Shown one piece after another: positions 20,508-21,162 of a stretch of 21,162 bases of DNA; the first letter of the stretch is position 1, and each line of letters starts with the position of its first letter. Position numbers and translations under genes: made by a program. Origin of the DNA: an uncultured Eubacteriales bacterium (GTDB taxonomy: Bacteria; Bacillota_A; Clostridia; Christensenellales; Aristaeellaceae). The stretch lies in contig CALVKX010000011.1 in the NCBI GenBank assembly GCA_944333375.1, forward strand, positions 1 to 21,162, given 5' to 3'. The notes under the pieces are model-generated. The model saw only the letters and a list, made by a program, of their open reading frames with translations. It was not told the DNA's origin and searched no databases.

Positions 20508-21162
20508 TACCGGGAGCGTCTACCGCCGGAGCGACGGGCGCTTCGGGTATTCCTTCACGGGGCCAGACGGGCGGCAGGTAAACCGCACGGCCAAAACAGA
20601 GGCGGAGGCGGTCAGGCGGCTGGGGGCTGCCCTCTCAAGCATGCAGCGCGGGGAATACGTCAGCCCCTCCGCCATGCTGGTGAAAGACTGGCTCCACATA
20701 TGGGTAAGCGAGTACGCGCCAAACACGGCCAGAGCATCCACGCTTGCCACCTACCGGGCCACGATTGACGGGCGGCTTTGCCCGGCCCTTGGCTCCATCA
20801 AACTGCAAGCCCTGCGCACGGACAGCATACAGGCCCTTGTGAACCGTCAGCGGGCGGAGCTTTCCCCGGCCACGATCCGGCGCGGCATGTCCATCCTCAA
20901 GCGGGCGCTTGGGCAGGCCGTGGAAAACCAGCTTATCAGCCGCAACCCCGCCAGCGCGGTCAAGCTCCCCAAGGCAGAGCAGAAAGAGGTTTCCTTTCTG
21001 TCGGAAGGGGAAAGCGCGGCCCTGCTGGATGTGCTGCCCATGAGCACCTACGGGCGGGCCGTGCGCTTTATCCTTGGGACAGGGCTGCGAGTGTCCGAAT
21101 TGTGCGCGCTGCGCTGCTGCGACCTCTCCGAAGATGGTTTCACGGTCAATCAGACCTTGTAC
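20479..21162 (+). CDS. int: Tyrosine recombinase integrase (partial, runs off the window)
   Basis: 228 residues are visible. Residues 1-60 form the small N-terminal arm-binding domain (GSVYRRSDGRFGYSFTGPDGR and the A-K-T-E-A-E-A helix), about 63-155 the SAM-like core-binding domain (WLHIWVSEYAPNTARASTLATYRATI, ATIRRGMSILKRAL), and the catalytic domain begins near 170 with the first catalytic arginine R204 in GTGLRVSELCALR. The H-x-x-R and Tyr parts lie beyond the window. The ATG at 20479 has AAGGAGG upstream and lies in the end of the repressor gene. The enzyme presumably recombines at the 3' end of tRNA-Ala(GGC), whose fragment lies at 10078-10122. Confidence 0.92.
   Translation, partial: MPKKKRAANNTGSVYRRSDGRFGYSFTGPDGRQVNRTAKTEAEAVRRLGAALSSMQRGEYVSPSAMLVKDWLHIWVSEYAPNTARASTLATYRATIDGRLCPALGSIKLQALRTDSIQALVNRQRAELSPATIRRGMSILKRALGQAVENQLISRNPASAVKLPKAEQKEVSFLSEGESAALLDVLPMSTYGRAVRFILGTGLRVSELCALRCCDLSEDGFTVNQTLY

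Larger units (their letters stand above)
10078..21162. mobile_element. Integrated phage-satellite-like element carrying a tail-length module (right end outside window)
   Basis: The left boundary is the tRNA-Ala 3' fragment. Inside are a tyrosine integrase, repressor, excisionase, primase fragment, DUF3987 protein, resolvase-like nuclease, two tail chaperones, tape measure protein, sigma factor, small regulators, a Doc toxin system and repeat-rich ends. Base composition and gene style change at 10078. Integrase genes usually lie beside an attachment site, so the right end is probably within about 1 kb beyond the window, which would make the element roughly 11.5-12 kb. No capsid, portal, terminase, tail tube, baseplate or lysis gene is visible. 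The alternatives are a prophage remnant or an element with more genes to the right. Confidence 0.75.

Noticed and set aside
10078..21162. Ordinary decayed prophage
   Set aside because: All visible genes are intact, tightly overlapped and have good ribosome sites, with no pseudogenes or gaps where virion genes would have been. It cannot be fully excluded without the right end.

Overview
The window joins a GC-rich bacterial chromosome (about 1-10077) to an integrated mobile element (about 10078 to the right edge). The host looks like a high-GC Firmicute of the class Clostridia. The reasons are strong AGGAGG-type ribosome sites, a DUF6020-type membrane protein, an OmpR/HisKA pair of clostridial style, and a NEW3-ABC transporter operon. 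The species cannot be named from sequence alone.

Host part. It starts with the tail of a LacI-family regulator (1-144) and a xylose-isomerase-like TIM-barrel enzyme (185-1099), followed by a shared bidirectional terminator. A leftward two-gene operon (4645-1161) encodes two large polytopic membrane proteins, one DUF6020-like and one GT-C-like. A rightward two-component system follows (4795-6695). Convergent with it, across another bidirectional hairpin, is a three-gene operon (9877-6743): a secreted NEW3-domain protein with a C-terminal anchor, an ABC ATPase and an ABC-2 permease. At 10078-10122 lies only the 3' part of a minus-strand tRNA-Ala(GGC) gene with its terminator. This is the attL scar of the element.

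Element part. At the right, a rightward repressor and tyrosine integrase (19833 to the edge) face a leftward operon of nine tightly coupled genes (19691-12648): excisionase, CHC2 zinc-finger primase fragment, DUF3987 primase/helicase-like protein, an unknown protein, a PD-(D/E)XK Holliday-junction-resolvase-like nuclease, two tail assembly chaperone-type proteins (the second is Gp15), a tail tape measure protein, and a sigma-70-family factor. No capsid, portal, terminase, tail tube, baseplate, holin or lysin gene is visible. Left of the operon are a rightward pair of small genes under an operator-rich promoter, a ribbon-helix-helix protein, a DUF2281-like antitoxin with Doc toxin, and about 830 bp of repeat-rich non-coding DNA. 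That DNA contains a candidate replication origin (12-bp iterons flanking an AT-rich palindrome) and phased repeats near attL.

Interpretation (inference). The layout (integrase and a non-LexA repressor, divergent from xis, primase and helicase, with an iteron origin) resembles a phage satellite of the PICI/SaPI type. Unusually, its virion-related cargo is exactly the tail-length ruler and the two proteins that chaperone it. Such an element could reprogram a helper phage's tail rather than its capsid. The right end of the element is not in the window, so absence of other virion genes is only shown for the visible part.
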